A stretch of 23,291 nt of DNA, taken from NCBI GenBank assembly GCA_024636215.1, contig JAGXHL010000067.1, forward strand, positions 1 to 23,291, written 5' to 3'. Positions 5,643-14,012 of this stretch are shown here, piece by piece. The stretch is from Deltaproteobacteria bacterium (GTDB taxonomy: Bacteria; Desulfobacterota; Desulfuromonadia; Desulfuromonadales; BM103). The position numbers were made by a program, and so were the translations under genes. The stretch's first letter is position 1, and each line of letters begins with the position of its first letter. The notes below the pieces were generated by a model. The model saw nothing but the letters and a program-made list of their open reading frames with translations, had not been told where the DNA came from and ran no database searches.

Positions 5643-8165
5643 TTGAAAGCTGTCATTATGGCGGGCGGTTTCGGCACCCGCATTCATCCCCTGACCATCA
5701 GCATGCCCAAACCGATGATCCCCCTGATCAACCGACCGATCATGGAGCATATCGTCAACCTGCTCAAGCAACATGGCATAACCGACCTGGTGTTACTGCT
5801 CTTTCATCAACCGGAAGTCATCAAAAAATATTTCGGTGACGGCAGCGAGTTTGGCGTCCGCATCACTTATGTGACGCCCCTGGAGGATTTCGGCACCGCC
5901 GGGGCCGTCAAGGCTGCAGCAAAACATCTCAACGAGAGGTTCATGATCATCAGTGGCGATCTTTTAACTGATTTTGATCTCTCAGAAGCCATGACTTTTC
6001 ACAAGCAAAAGCGAGCCAAAGCAACCATCACCCTGACCACGGTCACTGACCCTCTGCAATTCGGCGTTGTCATCACCGACAAAGAGTCCCGCATCACCAA
6101 ATTTCTCGAGAAACCTGGCTGGGGAGAGGTCTTTTCCGACACCATCAACACCGGCATCTATATCCTCGAGCCGGAAGTTCTGGAACTTATCCCGGAGGGA
6201 GTAAACCGCGACTGGGCCAAGGATGTTTTTCCTAAAATGCTGGAAAATGGTGACGACCTGCTCGGTTGCGACCTGAATGGCTATTGGGCCGACATCGGCA
6301 ACCCGGAGGCCTATCTCGAAGCCTGCCGGGACATCTGTCACGGCAAGGTTTCAGTGCAGGTCAACGAACCTCGCCGCTCAAAAGGAGAGAGAATTTTTGT
6401 CAGCCCTGATGCAGAGGTCGACGAACAGGTCAACCTCTGTGGCATGGTCGTCCTCGGCGACAACACCCGCATTAAAGGCAATGCAAGCCTGACCAACTGC
6501 GTGGTCGGCCGCAACTGCCAGATCGAGGAGGGGGCCATCCTTGAGGACGCCATCCTCTGGGATAACGTCTACATCAAGGCCGGCACAAGGATTACAGCGG
6601 CGAATCTCGGCCATCGGGTTCAGGTCGGCAAAGACTCAATCATCGAGGCCGGCGTTGTGATCGCCGACGAGACCATGGTTGGCGACGAAGTCCACATCCG
6701 ACCTGATGTGAAAATCTGGCCCCGCAAGGTTGTAGAGAGCGGCTCGACCGTCTCCAGCAACCTGATCTGGGGCGAAAAGTGGCGCAAAAGCCTCTTTGAA
6801 GGAGCCCTGGTGCGTGGCATGACCAATGTTGAAATGACGCCCGAGTTCTCTGCCCGTCTTGGTGCCGCTTACGGATCCACGCTGCCCAAGGACAGTTATA
6901 TTCTGGCCGGTCGCGACGCCATCCGCTCGTCGCGCATGCTCAAACGCTCTTTCGTCGGCGGCTTGCTTTCTGCCGGAGTGAATGTTCGTGACATCAAGAT
7001 GATCTCTTTGCCGGTACTGCGCTACAAGCTGACGACCTTCGGTGAAGTTGGCGGCATTCACTTCCGCCAGTCACCAGAGGACCCTGCCGCCACTGAGATC
7101 ATCTTCTTTGATGGTAATGGCAATGAGATTCCATCTACATCGGCCAAAAGTATTGAGCGCGTCTACTTCAAGGAGAACTTTCGCCGCGCCCATCATTCCG
7201 AGCCAGGCGGCATCGAAGAACTGCCCCGGATTTACGATTTCTATCGCGAAGGTTTTCTGCGCGGTCTGGATAACGATCTGCTGAAAAAAGCCGCCCCCAG
7301 CGTCGTCCTTGACCTCAATCACTCGCCCGCCGCAGACCTCTTGCCCGCCCTGCTCACCGGCCTCGGTTTTGCCGTAACGGAATTAAACTCACATGCTCGC
7401 GAGAAAGCGATGGATATGTCGACCGACGAACTGGACGCGGCCCTCGATCGGCTGAGTCGCATCGTCAAGACCCTGGAGGCGGACGCCGGCTTCTGGATTG
7501 GCCCTTCCGGAGAAAAAATCCGCGTGGTCAGTGGTGAAGGTCGTGTCTTTACCAGCCGTGAAGCGCTCAGTGTGCTCACCGTGCTGAGTTGTGAAGTTGA
7601 GAATGAAGGCTGTCTGGTTGTCCCGGTGGCCGCTCCTCAAGCCGTCGACGACCTGGCCCAGGCTGCCGGGCTCACCGTACAGCGCACCCGATCTGACGGT
7701 TACTCGCTGGTCGAAGCCGCCCGCAATCGCAAGGTCCACTTTGTCGCCTCGATGGATGACCGGTTCGGCTATCCGAAGTTTCAACCGAATTTCGACGGTC
7801 TCTTTGCCACAGCCAAAATCATGGAGCTTACAGTTGCTGCCAAGCTGTCTCTGGACCAGGCCTACGCCAAACTCCCCCGCAACTACGACCATCACCTGCA
7901 GTTGCCGTGTCCCTGGGAAAGCAAGGGGGGCCTGATGAGACGGATGAGTGAAGATTCCGTCGATCAAAAGGCCACCTTTATCGACGGCGTGCGTGTCGAC
8001 ACCGAACGGGGATGGGTACTGGTGCTGCCTGACCAACATCGCCCGATTGCTCATATCTACATTGAAGCTGCAGAGCAAGCCGTTGCCGATGAGCTCTGTG
8101 AGCTCTACCGTAGAAAAGTCTCCGCCTGGCTCGCTGAGTTGGCCGACAACACGGCAAGTGAGTAA
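5643..8165 (+). CDS. Mannose-1-P guanylyltransferase-like / phosphomutase-like fusion
   Basis: This 840-residue protein has three parts. Residues 1 to about 235 are a sugar-phosphate nucleotidyltransferase, with MKAVIMAGGFGTRIHPLT (G8-R13 NTP-binding loop), MISGDLLTDFDL and NTGIYILEPEVLELIP. Residues about 250-375 form a left-handed beta-helix of hexapeptide repeats. Residues about 380-840 have a phosphoglucomutase/phosphomannomutase fold. The first domain would make an NDP-sugar, by homology GDP-mannose or a glucose analogue, from the sugar 1-phosphate and NTP. The mutase domain lacks the TASHNP serine loop (GGIHFRQSPEDP instead) and the DGDxDR metal loop, so it may be regulatory. The start is a TTG at 5643, set by AAGGAG at 5631-5636 and by the family N-terminus; no ATG fits. 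It is followed by GH13 and GlgA genes. Confidence 0.87.
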   Translation: MKAVIMAGGFGTRIHPLTISMPKPMIPLINRPIMEHIVNLLKQHGITDLVLLLFHQPEVIKKYFGDGSEFGVRITYVTPLEDFGTAGAVKAAAKHLNERFMIISGDLLTDFDLSEAMTFHKQKRAKATITLTTVTDPLQFGVVITDKESRITKFLEKPGWGEVFSDTINTGIYILEPEVLELIPEGVNRDWAKDVFPKMLENGDDLLGCDLNGYWADIGNPEAYLEACRDICHGKVSVQVNEPRRSKGERIFVSPDAEVDEQVNLCGMVVLGDNTRIKGNASLTNCVVGRNCQIEEGAILEDAILWDNVYIKAGTRITAANLGHRVQVGKDSIIEAGVVIADETMVGDEVHIRPDVKIWPRKVVESGSTVSSNLIWGEKWRKSLFEGALVRGMTNVEMTPEFSARLGAAYGSTLPKDSYILAGRDAIRSSRMLKRSFVGGLLSAGVNVRDIKMISLPVLRYKLTTFGEVGGIHFRQSPEDPAATEIIFFDGNGNEIPSTSAKSIERVYFKENFRRAHHSEPGGIEELPRIYDFYREGFLRGLDNDLLKKAAPSVVLDLNHSPAADLLPALLTGLGFAVTELNSHAREKAMDMSTDELDAALDRLSRIVKTLEADAGFWIGPSGEKIRVVSGEGRVFTSREALSVLTVLSCEVENEGCLVVPVAAPQAVDDLAQAAGLTVQRTRSDGYSLVEAARNRKVHFVASMDDRFGYPKFQPNFDGLFATAKIMELTVAAKLSLDQAYAKLPRNYDHHLQLPCPWESKGGLMRRMSEDSVDQKATFIDGVRVDTERGWVLVLPDQHRPIAHIYIEAAEQAVADELCELYRRKVSAWLAELADNTASE

Positions 8166-8309
8166 TAAACGATTGACACTTTTGCCGAGTAAGACCAAGA
8201 TTATCGCCAGCAAAGAGATCAAGATATCTTTCAAACGGAGAAGGCTTTGGCCTGTCTTTTCTTGATCCGGCGTCTTTCGTACCACAAAAAAACTGGAGAC
8301 TGCATCTGA
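8166..8309 (+). promoter_or_regulatory. Leader region before the GH13 gene
   Basis: This 144-base gap has TTGACA at 8173-8178 without a convincing -10 at normal spacing. It also has inverted GATCAAG/CTTGATC arms enclosing a small hairpin AGGC-TTTG-GCCT followed by GTCTTTT. This could be a weak terminator or attenuator between the fusion gene and the GH13 gene. None of it is strong. Confidence 0.25.
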
Positions 8310-11300
8310 ATGTCCCGTGTTCTTGTAAATAAGTTATTACTGCACAAACAGGCTCTTGATCTCTTGCAGCAAGCGGGATTAAGAGAGGTCGCTAAGGGTG
8401 AGATTGACATCCAGGCAGCCCGCAAGATCGCCCTCTGCCGACAGAGCTCCGGTGCCGAGGTATACCTATTCGCCCTGCTGTCAACTGCGACCAGAGAGAC
8501 CGCCAGACATTATCTGGTCGACCAGAATTGGCAGCCGGGCCTCGCGACCCTGCATGTCGCCGGAGAACAACACAGCCTCCCTGAACTGGCGATCGCTTAT
8601 AAAGACTATCTTGATTGCTACCCCGGCGAAGAGCTTTGCGCTGCCAGCGAACCCGGAATGGCCGAGGCTGTCATTCAGACCCGACAGAGCTTGCTTGCCA
8701 ACCTCTTTTTACTCGACACCTTGACCGACAATCCCGCAGCAGCGCCATTCAAAGACCTGTTCAATGATGAAGAGATTCGCTCTCGCAGTGATTACCAAAA
8801 GCTGTTGAGACGCCTCACCACCCTGGCCGAACCATCGCGAGGGGATCGTCCGTCTCTAATCGAGTTGCTGCGCAGTCCTGCCAAAAAGAATCCGCACAGT
8901 CTGAGCGAGCAGATTGCTTATATTATCAGGCACTGGGCCCCATGGCTGCCGCAAGCAGTGATTGTGGAGATGCAGCTCGCCATCGCCATCTCCAGAGAAG
9001 AGAGTCGCCCTCATTTGCCCGGTCCCGGTCCCGGCCCCTCGCTCATGCCCCTGTTTGGCGCAAGCGACGGCAGCGATGCGCCGGCAGCCTTCACTGCCGA
9101 TACGGACTGGATGATCACAAGCGTCCTTCTGGCAAAATCGATCTACGTATGGCTCGATCAACTCAGCAGCCATTACCAAATAGACATCAAAACCCTGTCA
9201 GATATTCCGGAAGAGGAATTGGCCAGTCTGGCCAATCGAGGCTTCAACGCCCTTTGGCTGATCGGCATCTGGGAGCGTTCCAGGGCATCGAAACGCATCA
9301 AGCAACTGTGCGGCAATCCGGAAGCGGAAGCCTCCGCATACGCCCTGCACGCCTACCGGGTCGCTGAGGATCTAGGTGGCGAAGGCGCCTTACAGGAGTT
9401 TGAGTCTCGCTGTCGTCAACATGGTATTCGCCTCGCCTGCGATGTTGTCCCCAACCATACCGGCATCGACTCCGAGCTGGTCATCGAGCACCCTGACTGG
9501 TTTATACAAACCGACCAGCCTCCCTACCCGGCCTATGATTTTTCCGGACCGGACCTCTGCGAGGCCTGGGGCGTCAGCATCCGCATCGAAAAAGGCTACT
9601 GGGATCACAGCGATGCCGCCGTCGTCTGTGAGCACCATGACCATGCCAGCGGCCGCCGCCGCTACATCTATCATGGCAACGATGGCACCCATATGCCCTG
9701 GAACGACACGGCCCAACTCAACTTCCTGCTGCCGGAAGTCCGGCAGGCCATGAGCGACTTGATCCTTGCCATAGCCCGACGTTTCAGTCTGATCCGCTTT
9801 GACGCCGCCATGACCCTGGCGCGCAAACATTTTCGCAGACTCTGGTTTCCGGCTCCCGGCGGCAGTGCCGGAGTCCCTTCACGTTCGTCATTTGCCATAT
9901 CAGACGAGGACTTTGCTGCAGCCTTCCCGACTGAATTCTGGCGGGAAGTGGTTGACCGCATCAACCGTGAAGCCCCGGACACCCTCCTGATTGCCGAGGC
10001 CTTCTGGCTGATGGAGAGCTACTTTGTACGCAACCTTGGCATGCATCGGGTTTACAACAGCGCTTTCATGAATATGCTCAAACGCGAAGAAAACAGCAAA
10101 TATCGCAAGATCCTCAAAGATACGCTGGCCTACAATCCGGAAATCCTGAAGCGCTATGTCAATTTCATGAACAATCCGGATGAAGAAACCGCGGTTGAAC
10201 AGTTTGGCAAGGGTGACAAATATTTCGGTGTCGCCACCCTGCTGGCCACTCTGCCCGGACTGCCGATGTTTGGTCACGGTCAGATTGAGGGTTATCGAGA
10301 AAAATATGGCATGGAGTACCGTCGCGCTTATTGGCAGGAAGAGCCGGACACCGGCTTCATAGAGCATCATCAGCAACAGGTTTTCCCTCTTTTACGCAGC
10401 CGTCATCTGTTCGCTGATGTCGAGCATTTCTCGCTCTACGATTTCATGACCGATCATGGCATTAATGAAAACGTCTACGCTTACAGCAACGGACCAGGCG
10501 GCCACAAGCATCTGGTCGTCTACAACAACTCGGCACAAGCGACCCAGGGCCGGCTGCATCAGGCGACGGCCAAAGCCTCTCCGGCAGAAGAAGGGCTTGC
10601 TCACGCTATGCCTCCCTTCTGGCAGGAGATGGGACTCGATCACTCCGACACCTTTTTCTGTCGTTTTCGCGACTTGCAGGGCAACCAGCAGTTGGTCAGC
10701 CGTAAGCAGCTGTCGCACGGCCTCGAACTCAAGCTTGATGGCTACGAACATCGGGTTTTCAGTGATTTTCAGGCTCTCCGCGATGAAGATGGTTCATGGC
10801 AGGACCTTTTCCGGCAGCTCAATGGTCGAGCGGTCGCAAACCTGGATTGCGAGCGGCTGAGAATGCTCTACCAGCCGCTCTGGCAGACATTCACGGCGCT
10901 CTTCGACCAGGCCCGGTTGCATGTCCTCGCAGGGGGACTGACAACCAGGCAGCAGACCCGGCCTATCGCAAAGCTCATCGCGGAAATCAATGCAGAGTGC
11001 AACAGCTTTGCCCGCATGGTTGGTCGATCTTTGCAGGACGCTGAGATTGATTCGGACACCCGCTTTGACTTGAAGACTCTCTTCGCAGAGCTGTCCGCCT
11101 GGCTCGCTGACATGGACGCGGCAGAAGGACCCGAGACGCTGCTCTCCGGGCAATGGCAGGGAGCCCGCAATCAGGCCGGCCAGAGTGTCACGCTGCTTAG
11201 CTGGCTGATACTGCGCAGACTGTCTCAAACCCTCGGCTTCCCGGATGAGGCTGGTTGCCTTGACGCCTTGCGTCGTTTCGGTCTTGATTTTGCCTGGTGG

Positions 11301-11663
11301 GAAAGCGCCGGCTCACAAGACCAGCTCAGAACAGTTTTCCTTGCCAGGCTGCTTGCCAGGACCGCCAGCATGGAGCCGCACCCGGCCGTTGCTGCCAAGG
11401 TTTTTACGCAACTCTGCCAGGAACCCGATATCGGCAGGTTTCTGGGTGTCAACAAACACGCCGACCAGACCTGGTTTTTACAGGAAAGGATGACCGCTCT
11501 GGCTGGAGCCGTGGCGCTTCAGGCTGGCGTCATGCAACTTCAGGCTAACCACAACAAAGAGGTTTCCGTCACTTCAACGTCCGCCGCTGAGCAACTGCGT
11601 CAACGCCTGGCCCGTGCAGCGGCTGTCGGCTACCGACTGGATAAATTCCTCGCTCTGAGTTAG
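8310..11663 (+). CDS. Large GH13 alpha-amylase-family protein
   Basis: The 1117-residue protein has a GH13 (beta/alpha)8 catalytic domain at about residues 268-740, flanked by about 265 residues N-terminally and about 370 C-terminally that I do not recognise. Conserved regions are visible: region I CDVVPNH (D378, H383), region II IRFDAA with nucleophile D498, region III IAEAF with acid/base E563, and region IV FMNNPD with D624. Region IV usually reads NHD, so the histidine is missing; NNPD loosely resembles NTPD of GlgE maltosyltransferases. It presumably acts on alpha-glucans in the cytoplasm, as no signal peptide is present. It lies 14 bases before glgA, which suggests a role in glycogen synthesis or turnover. 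Hydrolase versus transglycosylase cannot be decided. The SD (TGGAG) is rather far, 12 bases, from the ATG. Confidence 0.83.
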   Translation: MSRVLVNKLLLHKQALDLLQQAGLREVAKGEIDIQAARKIALCRQSSGAEVYLFALLSTATRETARHYLVDQNWQPGLATLHVAGEQHSLPELAIAYKDYLDCYPGEELCAASEPGMAEAVIQTRQSLLANLFLLDTLTDNPAAAPFKDLFNDEEIRSRSDYQKLLRRLTTLAEPSRGDRPSLIELLRSPAKKNPHSLSEQIAYIIRHWAPWLPQAVIVEMQLAIAISREESRPHLPGPGPGPSLMPLFGASDGSDAPAAFTADTDWMITSVLLAKSIYVWLDQLSSHYQIDIKTLSDIPEEELASLANRGFNALWLIGIWERSRASKRIKQLCGNPEAEASAYALHAYRVAEDLGGEGALQEFESRCRQHGIRLACDVVPNHTGIDSELVIEHPDWFIQTDQPPYPAYDFSGPDLCEAWGVSIRIEKGYWDHSDAAVVCEHHDHASGRRRYIYHGNDGTHMPWNDTAQLNFLLPEVRQAMSDLILAIARRFSLIRFDAAMTLARKHFRRLWFPAPGGSAGVPSRSSFAISDEDFAAAFPTEFWREVVDRINREAPDTLLIAEAFWLMESYFVRNLGMHRVYNSAFMNMLKREENSKYRKILKDTLAYNPEILKRYVNFMNNPDEETAVEQFGKGDKYFGVATLLATLPGLPMFGHGQIEGYREKYGMEYRRAYWQEEPDTGFIEHHQQQVFPLLRSRHLFADVEHFSLYDFMTDHGINENVYAYSNGPGGHKHLVVYNNSAQATQGRLHQATAKASPAEEGLAHAMPPFWQEMGLDHSDTFFCRFRDLQGNQQLVSRKQLSHGLELKLDGYEHRVFSDFQALRDEDGSWQDLFRQLNGRAVANLDCERLRMLYQPLWQTFTALFDQARLHVLAGGLTTRQQTRPIAKLIAEINAECNSFARMVGRSLQDAEIDSDTRFDLKTLFAELSAWLADMDAAEGPETLLSGQWQGARNQAGQSVTLLSWLILRRLSQTLGFPDEAGCLDALRRFGLDFAWWESAGSQDQLRTVFLARLLARTASMEPHPAVAAKVFTQLCQEPDIGRFLGVNKHADQTWFLQERMTALAGAVALQAGVMQLQANHNKEVSVTSTSAAEQLRQRLARAAAVGYRLDKFLALS

Positions 11664-11677
11664 AATGCCCCCCTCAA

Positions 11678-13171
11678 ATGACCATCCAAACAGACAATAA
11701 ATCCGCTGTCTCAGCACCGATGAGACTGCTTATGGTCGCTTCAGAAGCGGCCCCTTTCGCCAAGACCGGCGGACTTGCAGATGTTGTCGGGTCGCTGCCG
11801 CCGGCCCTCTCTGCCCTCGGTCATGATGTCCGTCTGGTGATGCCCTGGTATCCACAGATCCGGGCAATCACCGGCGAGCTGACCTCAAGTCTACAGGCGT
11901 TGTCAGTTGCCATGGGCGGTCGCATTTACCAGGCCGCCTGCCGTTCGGGAGAATTTCAGGGGGTACAGATCTACTTTCTTGATTACCCCGAATACTATGA
12001 TCGCGACCAACTTTACGGCGAGCAGGGCCATGATTATGAAGACAACGCCGAGCGCTTCGGCCTGCTCTGTTGCGCAGCGCTTGAACTCGCCCGACAGGTC
12101 GACTTCGCAGCGGACGTTATTCATGCTCACGACTGGCAGGCGGGTCTGGTGCCGCTTTACCTGCATCAGAGGCAAGGGCGCGACCCTTTCTTCGCAGCGA
12201 CCGGCTCTCTCTTCAGTATTCACAACCTCGGCTATCAGGGCATCTTTCCCCTGAAGTCAGCGAAAACCCTGGGCATTGACCAACGACTGCTGACAGCCGA
12301 CGGCATTGAGTATCACGCTCAGCTTTCGCTGTTGAAGGCTGGCATCCGTTTTGCCAGCCAGGTCAACACCGTCTCTCCGACCTATTGCCGTGAGATTCAG
12401 ACACCTGAGCAGGGCATGGGTTTCGACGGGCTGTTGCGCTCAAGTGCCGACCACTTGCACGGTCTGTTGAATGGACTGGACGGCAATCTCTGGTCTCCAG
12501 GCAACGATCATAACCTGCCCCAGACCTATAGTGCTGAGGAGATTAAGGGCAAGTCGATCTGCAAACAAAAACTGCAGGAAGAACTCGGCCTGCAGACAGC
12601 ACCCAACAGCGCAATGATCGCCATGATCACGCGCCTCGATGCCCAGAAAGGCATTGAGTTGGTTCTGGAGAGCTGGGAGAAAATCCTGTCACGGGACTTG
12701 CAATTGATCATCCTCGGCACAGGCAATCCTGATTACGAAAGGCGACTGGCTGCAGCCGCCGCTTTCTATCCGGGCAAAGCCAAGGTCCTGCTTCGTTTTG
12801 ACGACGGCCTGTCACGTCGCATCTATGCCGGCAGCGACCTGTTTTTGATGCCGAGTCGTTATGAACCTTGCGGGCTCGGCCAGCTGATCGCCCTGCGCTA
12901 CGGCAGCATACCTCTGGTTCACGCAACAGGCGGTCTTGCCGATACCATTATCGACCCGCAGGCCGATCACACCTCGGCAAATGGTTTCGTGTTTGACGAA
13001 TATCGCCATGAAAGCCTTCTGCAGGGCCTGGACAGGGCTCTTGAGGCCTACGGAGAGCCGCTCAACTGGCAACAGATGAGACACCGGGGGATGACACAGG
13101 ATATGTCCTGGCAGCATGCGGCAGAACAATATCTGGATCTGTATCGATTATGTACAAAGGGATTGCGATGA
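11678..13171 (+). CDS. glgA: Glycogen synthase GlgA
   Basis: This 497-residue GT5 enzyme transfers glucose from ADP-glucose (or UDP-glucose) to the end of an alpha-1,4-glucan. The N-terminal donor-binding motif KTGGLADVVGSLP begins at K29, the HAHDWQAGLVPLYL segment follows, and the C-terminal half carries MITRLDAQKGIEL and the catalytic SRYEPCGLGQLIALRYGS motif with ATGGLADTI after it. Length and motifs are those of a normal bacterial GlgA. The start at ATG 11678 has no clear Shine-Dalgarno, and an internal ATG at 11720 (MRLLMVASEAAPFAK) is equally poor, so the first 14 residues are uncertain. Only 14 bases separate it from the GH13 gene, so the two are probably cotranscribed, and the next gene overlaps its stop. 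Confidence 0.96.
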   Translation: MTIQTDNKSAVSAPMRLLMVASEAAPFAKTGGLADVVGSLPPALSALGHDVRLVMPWYPQIRAITGELTSSLQALSVAMGGRIYQAACRSGEFQGVQIYFLDYPEYYDRDQLYGEQGHDYEDNAERFGLLCCAALELARQVDFAADVIHAHDWQAGLVPLYLHQRQGRDPFFAATGSLFSIHNLGYQGIFPLKSAKTLGIDQRLLTADGIEYHAQLSLLKAGIRFASQVNTVSPTYCREIQTPEQGMGFDGLLRSSADHLHGLLNGLDGNLWSPGNDHNLPQTYSAEEIKGKSICKQKLQEELGLQTAPNSAMIAMITRLDAQKGIELVLESWEKILSRDLQLIILGTGNPDYERRLAAAAAFYPGKAKVLLRFDDGLSRRIYAGSDLFLMPSRYEPCGLGQLIALRYGSIPLVHATGGLADTIIDPQADHTSANGFVFDEYRHESLLQGLDRALEAYGEPLNWQQMRHRGMTQDMSWQHAAEQYLDLYRLCTKGLR

Positions 13172-13413
13172 CGGAAGAGCAAGACAAGGCGACTGAAACC
13201 GGACAAGCGGACCTTGAAATCGGACAAGCCGACGTTGAAATCAAGGCAGAGCGTTTCCCGGAGCTGGCGGAGCTGCAGGAAAAGACCCAGCGTCGCCTGC
13301 GCAGCAATCAGCGTTTCCTTGAACGTTTCATGGATGAAGACTTTGACGACCTTGATGATGACGACCTTGATGAGGTTGACAATGATGAACCGGAGCCGTT
13401 CGAAGAACTTTAG
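13168..13413 (+). CDS. Small acidic protein coupled to glgA, unknown function
   Basis: The 81-residue protein starts in a four-base ATGA overlap with the glgA stop, with AAAGGG six to seven bases upstream, so it is probably translationally coupled to glgA. It has an imperfect tandem repeat GQADLEI/GQADVEI near the N-terminus, a basic middle (KTQRRLRSNQRFLERF, about 39-54) and a strongly acidic C-terminus with a run of Asp (DFDDLDDDDLDEVDND). No membrane segment or known domain is seen. An upstream ATG at 13150 would add six residues but lies inside glgA and lacks a ribosome site. I recognise no family. Acidic tails of this kind often mediate protein contacts, which is only a guess here. Confidence 0.68.
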   Translation: MTEEQDKATETGQADLEIGQADVEIKAERFPELAELQEKTQRRLRSNQRFLERFMDEDFDDLDDDDLDEVDNDEPEPFEEL

Positions 13414-13428
13414 CAGGGCAGCGCGCCC

Positions 13429-13731
13429 TTAATCCAGGCTGTCCAGGTATTCCTGCCATTCAGTCGGCAGCATATCCCGCTTGCGGGTATTGCACTCTTT
13501 ACATGCCGCAACACAGTTGCCCCTGCTGCTGCGGCCACCACGCACCAATGGTACGATATGGTCCAGAGTCAACTCGGCAGGGGCAAAGCAATCGCCGCAA
13601 TAGTGGCAGAGGCCGGTTGCAATCCGGTTTCGCCACCACTGGGAGCGTCTTAGCTCACGCGCCTTCTGGCGTTCGCGGCGCAACTGTTCTTCCGGAATAT
13701 CAACGAAAAATTGCATAAGCAGAGGATACAT
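13429..13731 (-). CDS. HNH endonuclease-like protein
   Basis: This 100-residue protein has a compact HNH nuclease domain with a zinc knuckle: CHYC (C42, C45), LDHIVPL with D57-H58, N72 in SSRGNCV, then CKEC (C77, C80). A basic N-terminal helix (LRRERQKARELRRSQWWRNR) precedes it and may contact nucleic acid. Free-standing HNH proteins of this sort are common in bacterial genomes and their targets are mostly unknown. No terminase, intron or restriction partner adjoins it. The start is uncertain: ATG 13731 is used, ATG 13716 (MQFFVDIPEEQ) is equally plausible, and neither has a Shine-Dalgarno. It converges with the glgA operon, with 15 bases between stops. Confidence 0.82.
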   Translation of the reverse strand: MYPLLMQFFVDIPEEQLRRERQKARELRRSQWWRNRIATGLCHYCGDCFAPAELTLDHIVPLVRGGRSSRGNCVAACKECNTRKRDMLPTEWQEYLDSLD

Positions 13732-13823
13732 AATCCGAGCGCTGGAAGACAGCAAAAACAGCTATAAGGTGTTTCCTCTGCCCGCAGTCTGCGCTATTCT
13801 GCTGTCCTGCTGTTTACAGTCTA

Positions 13824-14000
13824 GTGCCCATCCGGAAACTCCGGATGGGCAGGGTGAAGTTTTCGATCTGGAGACGAGCCATTTTTCGCAAGGTCAAGGA
13901 AATCAAGGATTTGAGGGGAGGCGGAGTGCTTTACGCCGCACAATCAAATCCGCCGATTGACGCAGAGATTGAGGAAAAGGGCCGTTTCCGGACGAAAACT
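13824..14000 (+). repeat. ERIC-like near-palindromic intergenic repeat, copy 1 (before trkA)
   Basis: The unit starts with a hairpin at 13825-13850 (12-bp stem TGCCCATCCGGA/TCCGGATGGGCA). A 143-bp near-palindrome follows (13858-14000), whose ends are AGTTTTCG and CGAAAACT, with imperfect complementarity continuing about 11 bases inward. Its centre holds the stem GGATTTGA/TCAAATCC. It is about 93% identical to the copy at 22595-22769 over the palindrome. It ends 12 bases before the trkA ATG, next to the Shine-Dalgarno. A short reading frame runs through it, but base differences between the copies all change amino acids, so it is not treated as a gene. Confidence 0.85.
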
Positions 14001-14012
14001 AAGGGATGATAG

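Noticed and set aside
7389..8285. 298-codon open frame on the minus strand
   Set aside because: It is antisense to the phosphomutase-like domain of the fusion protein and shows no domain.
13824..14009. Short frame through the repeat (…KVKEIKDL…GGGVLYAAQSNPP…), present in both copies
   Set aside because: The two copies have a two-base length difference at the upstream part, and the remaining differences are all amino-acid changing. The sequence is explained by the palindrome, so it is treated as a structured repeat.
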